Part shown: one piece after another, positions 7,522 through 14,717 of the stretch
Numbering within the stretch: position 1 is the first letter of the stretch
How the letters are laid out: the number at the start of each line of letters is the position of its first letter
NCBI RefSeq assembly: GCF_020595125.1
Contig: NZ_JACNMS010000003.1
Span: 554,601 to 618,600, forward strand
Length of the DNA stretch: 64,000 nt
Origin: Jeotgalibacillus aurantiacus
Lineage (GTDB): Bacteria; Bacillota; Bacilli; Bacillales; Jeotgalibacillaceae
Direction: 5' to 3'
Translations under genes and position numbers: made by a program
The notes under the pieces: model-generated
Database searches by the model: none
Told to the model about the DNA's origin: nothing
Seen by the model: the letters and a program-made list of their open reading frames with translations, nothing else

Positions 7522-7851
7522 TTATGATGGGGTGAAGAAACGGATCGTCAGAGGAATATGATACACCTCGCCCTGCAATGCTTTGATCCCTGCTAAAACC
7601 GTGAAAATAATCATCAGCACACCCAGGATCACATTCAATACGATCCCAATGCCAAAAACAATCAGAAAGCCGGCAGCAGCCTGATATAGGAAATAACTGA
7701 TCACGAAATTGAGATACATATAGCCATGCTTTTGCACGAAGAGTGAATCCCGTTTCACAAACCATAAAACAAGGGGACCGATTATAGCGGTAAAAAAGCT
7801 TGTGAAATACATAAGCCCCGCAACTAAACGTTCGTCAGACACACGATTCAT
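7522..7851 (-). CDS. DUF4870 domain membrane protein
   Basis: The 109-residue protein has four hydrophobic stretches and the DUF4870 signature: 'L-x-Y-F-T-S-F-F-T-A-I-I-G-P-L-V-L-W', the Lys-Arg-Asp loop, 'H-G-Y-M-Y-L-N-F-V-I-S-Y' and a C-terminal 'G-I-K-A-L-Q-G-E-V-Y-H-I-P'. The family is common and has no assigned function. ATG at 7851 follows AAGGAGG by 6 nt. It is probably transcribed alone, since a terminator separates it from the gene downstream on the plus strand. Confidence 0.85.
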   Translation of the reverse strand: MNRVSDERLVAGLMYFTSFFTAIIGPLVLWFVKRDSLFVQKHGYMYLNFVISYFLYQAAAGFLIVFGIGIVLNVILGVLMIIFTVLAGIKALQGEVYHIPLTIRFFTPS

Positions 7852-7901
7852 GATGATGCCTCCTTTTTATTATTGTACGGATTTCAATGATAAAAAGATT
7901 C

Positions 7902-7938
7902 AAAAAAACCATCCCGCCTATAATGGAACGGAATGGTT
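7902..7938 (-). terminator. Terminator after the DUF368 gene
   Basis: On the minus strand AACCATTCCG pairs with CGGGATGGTT and is followed by TTTTTT. Confidence 0.75.
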
Positions 7939-7945
7939 TAACCTA

Positions 7946-8755
7946 TTATCCTTTTTTGCCAAGTGTAACCGCCGTATAGAATCCTGCCACAGCGGCAACG
8001 AGACTTAAGATGACATTAAGCGGCTCAAAAGTAAGACCTGGATACACGACAAACAGTGAACCGAAAACAAGTCCGATAATGAACGCATACATCATGATTG
8101 GAAAGCGATTCATTAGGTAGCGAATCGCTTTACTGCTGAAGATAAAACCAAAAGCCACACCTGCTCCTACAAGTGCAATGATGACAAAGTTAAGGTTCGT
8201 GATCGCTGAAATGGCTGTTTCATACACCCCGATAACGAGAAGAATGAATGACCCGCTGATTCCAGGTAACAGCATAGCCGAACTAGCCAGTATACCGGAT
8301 AGAAACAGCAGCAGTGCCGTCGAAACCGTAACAGACGTAATCACACCCTCCTCTGAAGGGTTAATAAACGCCATACTCGCAACGATAACTGCCCCGATAA
8401 ATAATAGAAGAAGGTGCTTACCTTTAAAGTTTTCTTTTGCATTTGATTCCCTTAACAAGTAAGGTAATATACCGCCAATCAATCCAAGGAAGAAGAAGTT
8501 GGTCGGCTGCGGATAGTTCGCCAGAAGCCACTCGATTAAGTGACTCAGTAACAAAATAGCAGTAGCCATTCCTGCACCAAGTGTTAATAAAAACGGAAGA
8601 TGCTTCTTCCATTCACGTGTCGTGATGCCACTGACAGCATTAATAAATTGATCGTAAATCCCAAGCAGGACAGCGATTGTTCCGCCACTTACACCAGGGA
8701 TGACATCGCTCGTTCCCATCGCAAGTCCGCGAAATATATTTCTCCAGTCAAACAT
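7946..8755 (-). CDS. popT: DUF368 membrane protein, PopT-type undecaprenyl phosphate translocase
   Basis: The 269-residue polytopic protein begins with the DUF368 signature 'G-L-A-M-G-T-S-D-V-I-P-G-V-S-G-G-T-I-A', repeated in inverted-topology form as 'L-P-G-I-S-G-S-F' near the middle. Members of this family (PopT) were shown to return undecaprenyl phosphate across the membrane for cell wall and teichoic acid synthesis. About eight or nine membrane segments are visible. ATG at 8755 follows AAAGGAG. A TVP38 (DedA-superfamily) protein, from the other proposed translocase superfamily, is encoded at 35804. Confidence 0.87.
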   Translation of the reverse strand: MFDWRNIFRGLAMGTSDVIPGVSGGTIAVLLGIYDQFINAVSGITTREWKKHLPFLLTLGAGMATAILLLSHLIEWLLANYPQPTNFFFLGLIGGILPYLLRESNAKENFKGKHLLLLFIGAVIVASMAFINPSEEGVITSVTVSTALLLFLSGILASSAMLLPGISGSFILLVIGVYETAISAITNLNFVIIALVGAGVAFGFIFSSKAIRYLMNRFPIMMYAFIIGLVFGSLFVVYPGLTFEPLNVILSLVAAVAGFYTAVTLGKKG

Positions 8756-8881
8756 AGGTCAGACTCCTTTAAGTTTGTGATTCATTCAACAATCTACATT
8801 ATACGGGAATTTGTGTGTTTCGTCATGAATGAAAAAAGGGAATGACAAAAAGGTATCAAAAGTCTTAAGGGAGGAACAGAG

Positions 8882-9775
8882 ATGAAAAAGGCGATGCTTA
8901 TTTTAAATCCTTCATCTGGTAAAGAAGAGGCGTTAAAGCACAAAGAATCTGTATTAAACACATTAAAAGAAATGGGCTATGAAGTCACCTTAAAAGAAAC
9001 GGAAAAAGAATATGATGCAACAGTATTTGCTGAGCAGGCATGCCATGAACAATATGATGCGGTTGTCTCCATGGGAGGCGACGGTACGTTAAATGAAACC
9101 ATTACAGGTCTTGCCAATCAGGAATATCAGCCGACACTTGGGATTATTCCTCTGGGAACGGTGAATGACTTTGCCCGGGCGCTGAACATACCAATGGATC
9201 CGGAGCAGGCGATTGAGCAATTAAAAACAGCTCATCCAAAAAGAGTTGATATTGGTAAGATCAATGATAAATATTTTATGAATATCATTGCACTTGGAGG
9301 GATTGCAGAAGCAACCTTCGGCGTGTCGGTTGAGCAGAAAACGAAGCTTGGTCCACTGGCTTATATGATAGAAGGGTTTAAAACGATCAGGGAAAAAGAG
9401 CCCTTTGACATGGTTCTTACCCATGATGATCAAAAATGGGAAGGAAACGCGCTTCTTTTCCTTATGGCACTGACGAACTCGGTTGGAGGTTTTGAAAAGC
9501 TTGCCCCTGATGCCGAAGTAAACGATGGAAAGCTTCATTGTTTTATCATTAAAGATGTTCCGCTTTACAAGCTTGTAGCCATTATGACCTCCCTGTTGAA
9601 AGGAACGCTTGAAGAGGATGAGAACGTCGAATACTTTACAGCGGGAGAAGTGCACGTTGATTCAGAGAAAGACCTGATCTCTAACGTTGATGGTGACGAA
9701 GGTGCACACGTTCCGCTGACAGTTAAAGTATTAAAAAGCCATATCCCGGTTTTCTGTCCTGCTGAGTCGGAATGA
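8882..9775 (+). CDS. Diacylglycerol kinase-family lipid kinase (BmrU/YegS-like)
   Basis: The 297-residue protein has the DAGK catalytic domain: 'L-I-L-N-P-S-S-G' near the N-terminus, nucleotide-binding 'S-M-G-G-D-G-T-L-N-E', 'G-I-I-P-L-G-T-V-N-D-F-A-R-A-L', and a C-terminal beta-rich domain ending with 'D-G-D-E'. It would phosphorylate a membrane lipid such as diacylglycerol; the exact lipid cannot be read from sequence. ATG at 8882 follows GGGAGGA. A second paralogue lies at 26617. No clear terminator follows. Confidence 0.88.
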   Translation: MKKAMLILNPSSGKEEALKHKESVLNTLKEMGYEVTLKETEKEYDATVFAEQACHEQYDAVVSMGGDGTLNETITGLANQEYQPTLGIIPLGTVNDFARALNIPMDPEQAIEQLKTAHPKRVDIGKINDKYFMNIIALGGIAEATFGVSVEQKTKLGPLAYMIEGFKTIREKEPFDMVLTHDDQKWEGNALLFLMALTNSVGGFEKLAPDAEVNDGKLHCFIIKDVPLYKLVAIMTSLLKGTLEEDENVEYFTAGEVHVDSEKDLISNVDGDEGAHVPLTVKVLKSHIPVFCPAESE

Positions 9776-10025
9776 TGGATCTAACTATCAGGTGAGTAGG
9801 CCTCGGCAAAGAAGCTTAAGGCGCGGCCTCGAAAAGTACCTGACTGTCACGGATTCCGCCGGGGCAGCAGGAAGTATTATTGTGCATTTCCTCACAAACA
9901 ATATCTTCTAATCATTGCTTTTCCTATGCTTTCGGGTGTATACTGCAGTCAACATCAATCAAACTGACTTACAAGGCTTAAAGTCTTATATAAATAAAGC
10001 CTGCAAGCTTAAAGGAGTTCTCTTC
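9776..10025. other. Intergenic region before the yidC2 leader gene
   Basis: It holds a GC-rich stretch (about 9793-9870) with imperfect complementary arms (AGGT/ACCT and two GGCCTCG copies) that fits no riboswitch or RNA class I know, then a likely promoter region ahead of the leader gene at 10026. Confidence 0.3.
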
Positions 10026-10307
10026 ATGGAGTTTATCATACAGGCGATTATGGAATCGATGAATGAAGGTACGATTCCGATTGCCTTTTTGCTATTAATG
10101 ATCTGGAGCTGGAACCGTCCGATATTCTTCAGCGGACTGGGCAGACGGGAGCAGCAGCTTTTTGTGCCGGAAGTATCTGAATCAGGCAGGGAAACAGCGC
10201 TCCAGGGTCTATTTCATTTTTGCAGCCCGATGCAGCTTGTCCGCACGATTAAACGGAAAGAATGTCCGGATGACCGTGACGAACAGCCAACACCATTTCT
10301 TCTTTAA
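10026..10307 (+). CDS. MifM-like regulatory leader peptide of yidC2, 93 aa
   Basis: ATG at 10026 follows AAAGGAG by 9 nt. The product has one N-terminal membrane segment (about residues 13-30), a long polar middle, and a C-terminus 'L-V-R-T-I-K-R-K-E-C-P-D-D-R-D-E-Q-P-T-P-F-L-L'-like in layout to the B. subtilis MifM arrest region (basic/aromatic patch, then acidic patch, then a hydrophobic last three). It lies 31 bp before yidC2, and its last codons form one arm of a hairpin covering the yidC2 start. In B. subtilis MifM (95 aa) stalls on the ribosome when membrane insertase activity is low. The function here is inferred from position, size and hairpin. Confidence 0.72.
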   Translation: MEFIIQAIMESMNEGTIPIAFLLLMIWSWNRPIFFSGLGRREQQLFVPEVSESGRETALQGLFHFCSPMQLVRTIKRKECPDDRDEQPTPFLL

Positions 10308-10335
10308 TCAAAATTAAAAAAGAAATGGAATGGTG
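10291..10335 (+). promoter_or_regulatory. Hairpin sequestering the yidC2 ribosome binding site
   Basis: CACCATTTCTT..TTTAAT (10291-10308) can pair with ATTAAAAA-AGAAATGGAATGGTG (10313-10335), with only a few unpaired bases. The downstream arm holds the purine-rich translation start signal of yidC2; the upstream arm holds the last codons of the leader gene, so a ribosome stalled there would open it. Confidence 0.75.
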
Positions 10336-10338
10336 AAA

Positions 10339-11136
10339 ATGAAAAAATCTTTATTGATCATGATGCTGGCACTGGGAGCAGCCCTGCTGTCCGGATGTGC
10401 CGCAGTTGAAAATGAAACAGGCGTATTTTATCACGCCTTTGTGTACCCTTTTGAAATCGGCATTCACGAAATCGGAACGTTCCTCGGAGGAAACTTCGGG
10501 ATGGCCATTATCGTGATCACACTGCTGATTCGTCTCATCCTGATGCCGATGATGCTGAAAAACTATCGTACCCAGCAGGTCATGAAAGAAAAAATGAATG
10601 CCCTCAAACCTGAAATGGACGATATATCAAAGCGTATGAAGGAAGCAGAGTCAAAAGAAGATCAAATGAAAATTCAGCAGGAAATGATGGGATTATACCG
10701 TAAGCACGGTGTGAACCCGCTAAACATGGGCTGTCTGCCATTGCTGATCCAGATGCCGATCCTGATGGGAATGTACTTCGCCATTTCTTATTCAGAAGAG
10801 ATCGCAAGTCATTCATTTCTCTGGTTCAACCTCGGTTCACCTGACATTGCCATGATGCTTGCAGCAGGTGCCGTTTATTTCGTACAGGGTGCAGTGAGCC
10901 TTCACAATCTGCCGGAAGCACAGAAAAAGCAGATGAAGCTCTTCACTTACATCTCTCCGATTATGATTATGGTCATTTCACTGAATGCGCCGGCAGCACT
11001 GCCGTTATACTGGACAGTCGGCGGTTTGTTCCTGATTATCCAGACGCTGATTGGACAGAAATATTACCGGAACCATCCGGAAAAAGCAGTTGAAAAAGAA
11101 ACAGCCTCCAGCGAAACAGCAGGCGAGGTGAAATAA
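10339..11136 (+). CDS. yidC2: YidC/Oxa1-family membrane protein insertase, second copy type (YidC2)
   Basis: The 265-residue lipoprotein has a signal peptide ending in the lipobox L-S-G-C (Cys about residue 19), then five membrane segments with the family motif 'I-R-L-I-L-M-P-M-M-L' in the first, a charged coiled-coil hairpin 'K-P-E-M-D-D-I-S-K-R-M-K-E-A', and 'N-P-L-N-M-G-C-L-P-L-L-I-Q-M-P'. It inserts membrane proteins, alone or with SecYEG. Starts at 10330, 10333 and 10339 are possible; 10339 gives the better spacing to GGA and a normal signal peptide. The upstream MifM-like leader points to induction when the housekeeping insertase fails. Confidence 0.92.
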   Translation: MKKSLLIMMLALGAALLSGCAAVENETGVFYHAFVYPFEIGIHEIGTFLGGNFGMAIIVITLLIRLILMPMMLKNYRTQQVMKEKMNALKPEMDDISKRMKEAESKEDQMKIQQEMMGLYRKHGVNPLNMGCLPLLIQMPILMGMYFAISYSEEIASHSFLWFNLGSPDIAMMLAAGAVYFVQGAVSLHNLPEAQKKQMKLFTYISPIMIMVISLNAPAALPLYWTVGGLFLIIQTLIGQKYYRNHPEKAVEKETASSETAGEVK

Positions 11137-11139
11137 CGG

Positions 11140-11170
11140 AAAGCTCTCCCGGTTTTGGGAGAGCTTTTTT
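11140..11170 (+). terminator. Terminator of the leader-yidC2 operon
   Basis: AAAGCTCTCCC and GGGAGAGCTTTTTT form an 11-bp stem with a GGTTTT loop. Confidence 0.93.
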
Positions 11171-11244
11171 CATTAACCGTGTCGACTCGTTCCTTCATTG
11201 TTTGTGATGAACTGAGCGGTGGCGCAATCACTCATTGTCTTTAC

Positions 11245-11409
11245 TGTCGCTATCACGTTAATTTCTGTCGATCGGGATGCTGTTTCTGTCGCAATACCGT
11301 CTCGACAAGCCAGAATTGTTGATAGCACTTATTTTTATGTCGATACATCTCGGTTTCTTGTTGATAGCGCATCAGTATTTGTTGATAGCACTTAAATTAC
11401 TGTCGATAG
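11245..11409 (+). repeat. 21-bp periodic array A (motif TGTYGATAG)
   Basis: The motif TGTYGATAG or a close variant starts at 11245, 11266, 11287, 11317, 11338, 11359, 11380 and 11401. Every step is 21 bp except 11287 to 11317, which is 30 bp. The 12 bases between motifs vary. It fills most of the 365-bp gap between the yidC2 terminator and maa. Read in the motif frame it gives heptads of the type xVDSxxx, with in-frame stops near the end and no ribosome binding site. Confidence 0.9.
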
Positions 11410-11501
11410 CTAAGCGGCGTCCATTCAGCCAGCCATCCCATTCATCCCGGTCTCAAGAAACGCACCTTGCAACCGAGTAAGGAATGTCCCCGCACGGTTT
11501 C

Positions 11502-12056
11502 TCAGTCAATCTCCCTGATCACACGGGCTGGATTCCCACCTACAACAACATTTGCAGGAACATCCTTTGTCACAACCGCTCCTGAAGCAATGACCGCATT
11601 GTCACCAACTGTCACACCGGGATTGATGATCGCACCGCCGCCAATCCAAACATTATCACCAAATGTTACCGGTTTTCCAAACTCCCTGCCGCTGTTACGT
11701 TCAGCTGCGTTTAACGGGTGAGTGGCTGTGTAAATATGTACGCCCGGAGCAAGCATGCAGTGATCGCCGAATCGGACCTCACATACATCTAAAATGACAC
11801 AGTCAAAGTTTGCGAAGAAATGGTTTCCGACATGGATATTGGAGCCATAGTCGCACTGAAAGCTTGGTTCGATCCAGATGGACTCACCGGTTGAGCCGAA
11901 AAGCTCCTTCAGCAGACGAACGCGTTCTTCGCCTTCTTCCTCGGTTGTGGCATTAATGAGCCGTGACATCTTTCGTGCGTAAATCCGTTCTTTTAATAGC
12001 TGCGGGTCCTGCGGGTCATACATTTCTCCGGCCAGCATTAATTCTTTTTCAGTCAT
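11502..12056 (-). CDS. maa: Maltose O-acetyltransferase (hexapeptide-repeat acyltransferase)
   Basis: The 184-residue protein matches the NodL/LacA/Maa group: an N-terminal Mac domain ('[14 protein letters not shown]') and a left-handed beta helix from about residue 60 with '[10 protein letters not shown]', '[14 protein letters not shown]' and '[10 protein letters not shown]'. The His in A-T-H-P is the catalytic base. It acetylates maltose or glucose with acetyl-CoA. ATG at 12056 follows GAGGAGAGG. It is monocistronic and divergent from the reductase gene at 12149. Confidence 0.92.
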   Translation of the reverse strand: MTEKELMLAGEMYDPQDPQLLKERIYARKMSRLINATTEEEGEERVRLLKELFGSTGESIWIEPSFQCDYGSNIHVGNHFFANFDCVILDVCEVRFGDHCMLAPGVHIYTATHPLNAAERNSGREFGKPVTFGDNVWIGGGAIINPGVTVGDNAVIASGAVVTKDVPANVVVGGNPARVIREID

Positions 12057-12148
12057 GTATATCCTCTCCTCATAAACAGTTTACCAGCTTCTTTTCGAAA
12101 TCGGTTGCCCGACATACTATAATGAACTTAGTCAAAGGAGGTTATCAT

Positions 12149-12892
12149 ATGAGAAAAGCAATCGTCACAGGCGCATCAAAAGGACTTGGAGCGGCTGTAG
12201 CCAATCACTTTATTAAACACGGAATTGAAGTAACAGATGTATCGCGATCTGAAAATAGCGGGTTAAAAGGTCATCAGCAATATCATCATGAAAAAGTCGA
12301 TCTTGGTGTAACGGAAGAAGCCGTATCGTTTTTAGAAGGCTGGTTCCATGAACAGCCGGAGGATCTTGAAAAAGTATACCTGATTCAAAACGCAGGTACG
12401 GTGCAGCCGATGGAACCCGTTGGGAAGATGGATGCAGAGGCCATCGAAAAAGCAATTCAGTTAAACTATGTCACGCCGGTTGTGCTGTCTAACCTGGCTT
12501 TCCAACTGGCGTCAGAACAAAAAGTGGAGTTAGTCATTGTGAACATCACTTCCGGTGCAGCCAACAAACCGAATCATGGCTGGAGCGTCTATGGAAGCAC
12601 GAAAGCAGCACTGAATTTATTTACAGAAACGGCTGCACTTGAACAGGGCGATGAGGGCCACAAAATGATTTCCTTCAGCCCAAGTATTATGGATACCGGT
12701 ATGCAGAAGGAAATCCGTTCCGCAAAACAGGATTCATTTGCCCAGGTAGAAGCCTTTAAAGAATATAAAGAACAAGGCAAGCTGAGAAAACCGGAGGAAG
12801 TTGGGGGAGTATTAGTGAAAATCCTGTTAGAGGAAGCGCTTGTGAATGGAAAGCTCTATCATATTAACGATTACCTCCCGAGCACAAAATAA
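12149..12892 (+). CDS. yueD: Short-chain dehydrogenase, (S)-benzoin-forming benzil reductase type (YueD)
   Basis: The 247-residue enzyme is a classical SDR: 'V-T-G-A-S-K-G-L-G' for NADPH binding at residues 5-14, 'N-A-G-T-V' after it, and the catalytic Ser with Y-G-S-T-K (Tyr/Lys). The 'S-x-x-M-D-T-G-M-Q' region after the active site matches the YueD/benzil reductase group. The natural substrate in the cell is not known. ATG at 12149 lies 8 nt after AAAGGAGG; an ATG at 11963 would run across the divergent maa gene and is rejected. Confidence 0.87.
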   Translation: MRKAIVTGASKGLGAAVANHFIKHGIEVTDVSRSENSGLKGHQQYHHEKVDLGVTEEAVSFLEGWFHEQPEDLEKVYLIQNAGTVQPMEPVGKMDAEAIEKAIQLNYVTPVVLSNLAFQLASEQKVELVIVNITSGAANKPNHGWSVYGSTKAALNLFTETAALEQGDEGHKMISFSPSIMDTGMQKEIRSAKQDSFAQVEAFKEYKEQGKLRKPEEVGGVLVKILLEEALVNGKLYHINDYLPSTK

Positions 12893-13045
12893 ATCAGGTC
12901 ATATATTTACAATGGAAATCAAACTGTTATCTTCAATGTGTTTTTTAATGGTAAATTTACACTTTGTCTGTTTTTAAATCATTTCTCATGGGTATCCTAA
13001 CAATAGGCAATAATGTTGGATATTTTTGAGAGGAGATGGATTAGC

Positions 13046-13330
13046 ATGGAATGGAAAAAATACTTACAGGTTGGTGCAGCCGGATTTTTAAGTCTTGGGG
13101 TTCTTGCAGCATGTGGTGATGATACTGAGGAACCAATGGATACAGGAGACACGGAAGAAGAGGCACCGATGGATGAAAACACCGATGATAACATGGAAGA
13201 GGATATGGAAGAAGGCATGGATGAAACCGAAGAAAACGTAGAAGAAGGTATGGATGAGACAGAGGAAAATGTTGATGAAGGCATGGATGAAATGGAAGAT
13301 GAGATGAACGAGGAAGACAGTGAATCTTAA
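13046..13330 (+). CDS. Acidic repetitive lipoprotein, 94 aa
   Basis: A short signal peptide ends with lipobox L-A-A-C (Cys about residue 23). The mature part is almost only Asp, Glu, Met, Asn and Thr, built from near copies of 'E-E-G-M-D-E-T-E-E-N-V' (three) after a 'D-D-N-M-E-E-D-M' start. It would be a highly negative chain fixed to the outer face of the membrane; a cation-binding or spacer role is only inference. ATG at 13046 follows GGAG. A strong terminator follows, so it is a single-gene unit. Confidence 0.75.
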   Translation: MEWKKYLQVGAAGFLSLGVLAACGDDTEEPMDTGDTEEEAPMDENTDDNMEEDMEEGMDETEENVEEGMDETEENVDEGMDEMEDEMNEEDSES

Positions 13331-13344
13331 TAAAAACGATCAAT

Positions 13345-13381
13345 GGCCGGGGCTGACTCTTTAGAGTTAGCCCGGTTTTTT
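13345..13381 (+). terminator. Terminator of the acidic lipoprotein gene
   Basis: GCCGGGGCTGACTC pairs with GAGTTAGCCCGG, followed by TTTTTT. Confidence 0.92.
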
Positions 13382-13489
13382 GATTTGTGAGATCTGCAGG
13401 TGAAATTACTTCATCTTGAGAACCTCCTCACACCCTTTCGTTCCCCTAAATAAAGTGGTAAGCTGATTGAAAAGATGTGAGGTGAGGAT

Positions 13490-14092
13490 ATGAAAACACT
13501 ACTGTTAACCGGTTTTGAACCGTTTTTACATTTCAAAACGAATCCTACAATGGAGGTTGTGAACGCTCTCCACGGGACTGAGATTAACGGTTGGACAATC
13601 GAGGGGCGTATTTTGCCGGTCGACTTTCAGCAGTCCGGTGACCTTTTGATCCAGCACTACGAAGAGATTCAGCCTGGTGCTGTCATATCACTCGGGTTAG
13701 CAGGAGGAAGAACGCACATTACGCCTGAACGGATCGCCATCAACTGTAACGATGGGGAAAAAGACAACGAAGGGTACAAGCCGGAAGGTGAAAAAATTGC
13801 CGATGATGGACCGGACGGACTGTTTTCCACTCTGCCTATTCAGGAAATGATTGATCATTTAAAGGATCACGGTTTACCGGGGAGTATTTCAAACACGGCT
13901 GGAACATACTTGTGTAATCATGTGATGTATCGGATGCTTGATCAGATCAGGCGTGAGGGGAAATCAATTCCATCCGGGTTTATACATATCCCGTCCTCGC
14001 ATGAAATCGCTGTGGAGTCCAGGAAGATGCCAAGCTGGTCTCAGCGCGATCTGACTGAAGCGGTGAAGTTGTGTATTGAAAAGTTGAATTGA
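13490..14092 (+). CDS. pcp: Pyroglutamyl-peptidase I
   Basis: The 200-residue cysteine peptidase removes N-terminal pyroglutamate from peptides. The triad regions of peptidase family C15 are all visible: Glu in 'T-P-E-R-I-A-I-N', Cys in 'T-A-G-T-Y-L-C-N-H-V-M-Y', and His in 'G-F-I-H-I-P'. The N-terminus 'L-L-T-G-F-E-P-F' is the family signature. Length fits (about 200-215). It is cytoplasmic and alone; a hairpin lies 40 bp after the stop. Confidence 0.95.
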   Translation: MKTLLLTGFEPFLHFKTNPTMEVVNALHGTEINGWTIEGRILPVDFQQSGDLLIQHYEEIQPGAVISLGLAGGRTHITPERIAINCNDGEKDNEGYKPEGEKIADDGPDGLFSTLPIQEMIDHLKDHGLPGSISNTAGTYLCNHVMYRMLDQIRREGKSIPSGFIHIPSSHEIAVESRKMPSWSQRDLTEAVKLCIEKLN

Positions 14093-14128
14093 TTTTGTAA
14101 AGCCGGGCCGGGTGGCCTTTCTTAACAT

Positions 14129-14164
14129 AAAACAAAGGCCTATAAAAAGGGCCTCTGTTTATAA
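14129..14164 (+). terminator. Hairpin terminator after pcp
   Basis: AAACAAAGGCC and GGGCCTCTGTTT form a stem with small mismatches, ending in TTTATAAT. Confidence 0.55.
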
Positions 14165-14221
14165 TAATAATGGTTTAAGAGATTGAGTATGCTTCGTGTT
14201 TAATTCTTTTAAAAAGCAACA

Positions 14222-14432
14222 TCAAGTACCAGCATGCTCACTGCGCGGCCATGGAAAAGCGGAGGCGGGCGTTGAGGTACGTACAAACTGGACCGGCCCC
14301 GACGGAGATAAAGGAAACACAGCGAACGCAGTGAGCTGATGTTGACTTATCGGACGAGAGGACGGGAAGTTTGCTAGTCCCTGCTCACCGCAGCTAGACA
14401 ATGGAAAGCGAAGGAATGACCCGGCACGGTTC
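14222..14432. repeat. Dispersed Bacillales repeat, copy 1
   Basis: Positions about 14254-14402 are, as reverse complement, nearly identical to 59246-59395. Shared blocks include GACTAGCAAACTTCCCGTCC, GATAAGTCAACATCAGCTCA and GTGTTTCCTTTATC. It fills most of the gap between pcp and the small gene at 14492 and has no ribosome binding site or good coding frame. Confidence 0.88.
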
Positions 14433-14451
14433 ACTTTATTCACCCATCAAG

Positions 14452-14486
14452 AAAAACAGCGAACCTTAATAAGGTCCGCTGTTTTT
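14452..14486. terminator. Terminator downstream of the 53-aa gene
   Basis: AAAAACAGCG and CGCTGTTTTT flank AACCTT/AAGGT arms. It can act in both directions; the minus-strand gene at 14492 is the nearest user. Confidence 0.85.
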
Positions 14487-14491
14487 CATAT

Positions 14492-14653
14492 TTATTTAAT
14501 GGACTGCAGTCCGTCGATCCGCTTTTGGAAGGATGCGAGCTTTTGTTCGAGTTCAAGGACAGAATCGAGTAGAGCCCGTCGTTCTTTTTGGCGGATTGAT
14601 GTATCAAGTTTGGTTAAAAGGGACTGTACGGTTTGTTCAGTGAGTCGCTTCAT
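14492..14653 (-). CDS. Small helical protein, 53 aa, unknown function
   Basis: ATG at 14653 lies 10 nt after GGAGG on the minus strand, and TAA is at 14492-14494. The product is almost wholly predicted helix with a heptad-like leucine spacing ('S-L-L-T-K-L-D' ... 'A-L-L-D-S-V-L-E-L-E-Q-K-L'), so a coiled coil is likely. It has no membrane segment. It sits 65 bp downstream of the MFS gene on the same strand and may be read with it. I recognise no family. Confidence 0.65.
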   Translation of the reverse strand: MKRLTEQTVQSLLTKLDTSIRQKERRALLDSVLELEQKLASFQKRIDGLQSIK

Positions 14654-14717
14654 GATTGAATGCCTCCGCTTAGTTTAGTTGTTAAATGATACGGAGGTAT
14701 TCAAATCTTTAAGGGGG

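Noticed and set aside
9793..9870. Ribo-switch-like GC-rich stretch before the yidC2 leader
   Set aside because: Arms are imperfect and do not match any riboswitch class I know.
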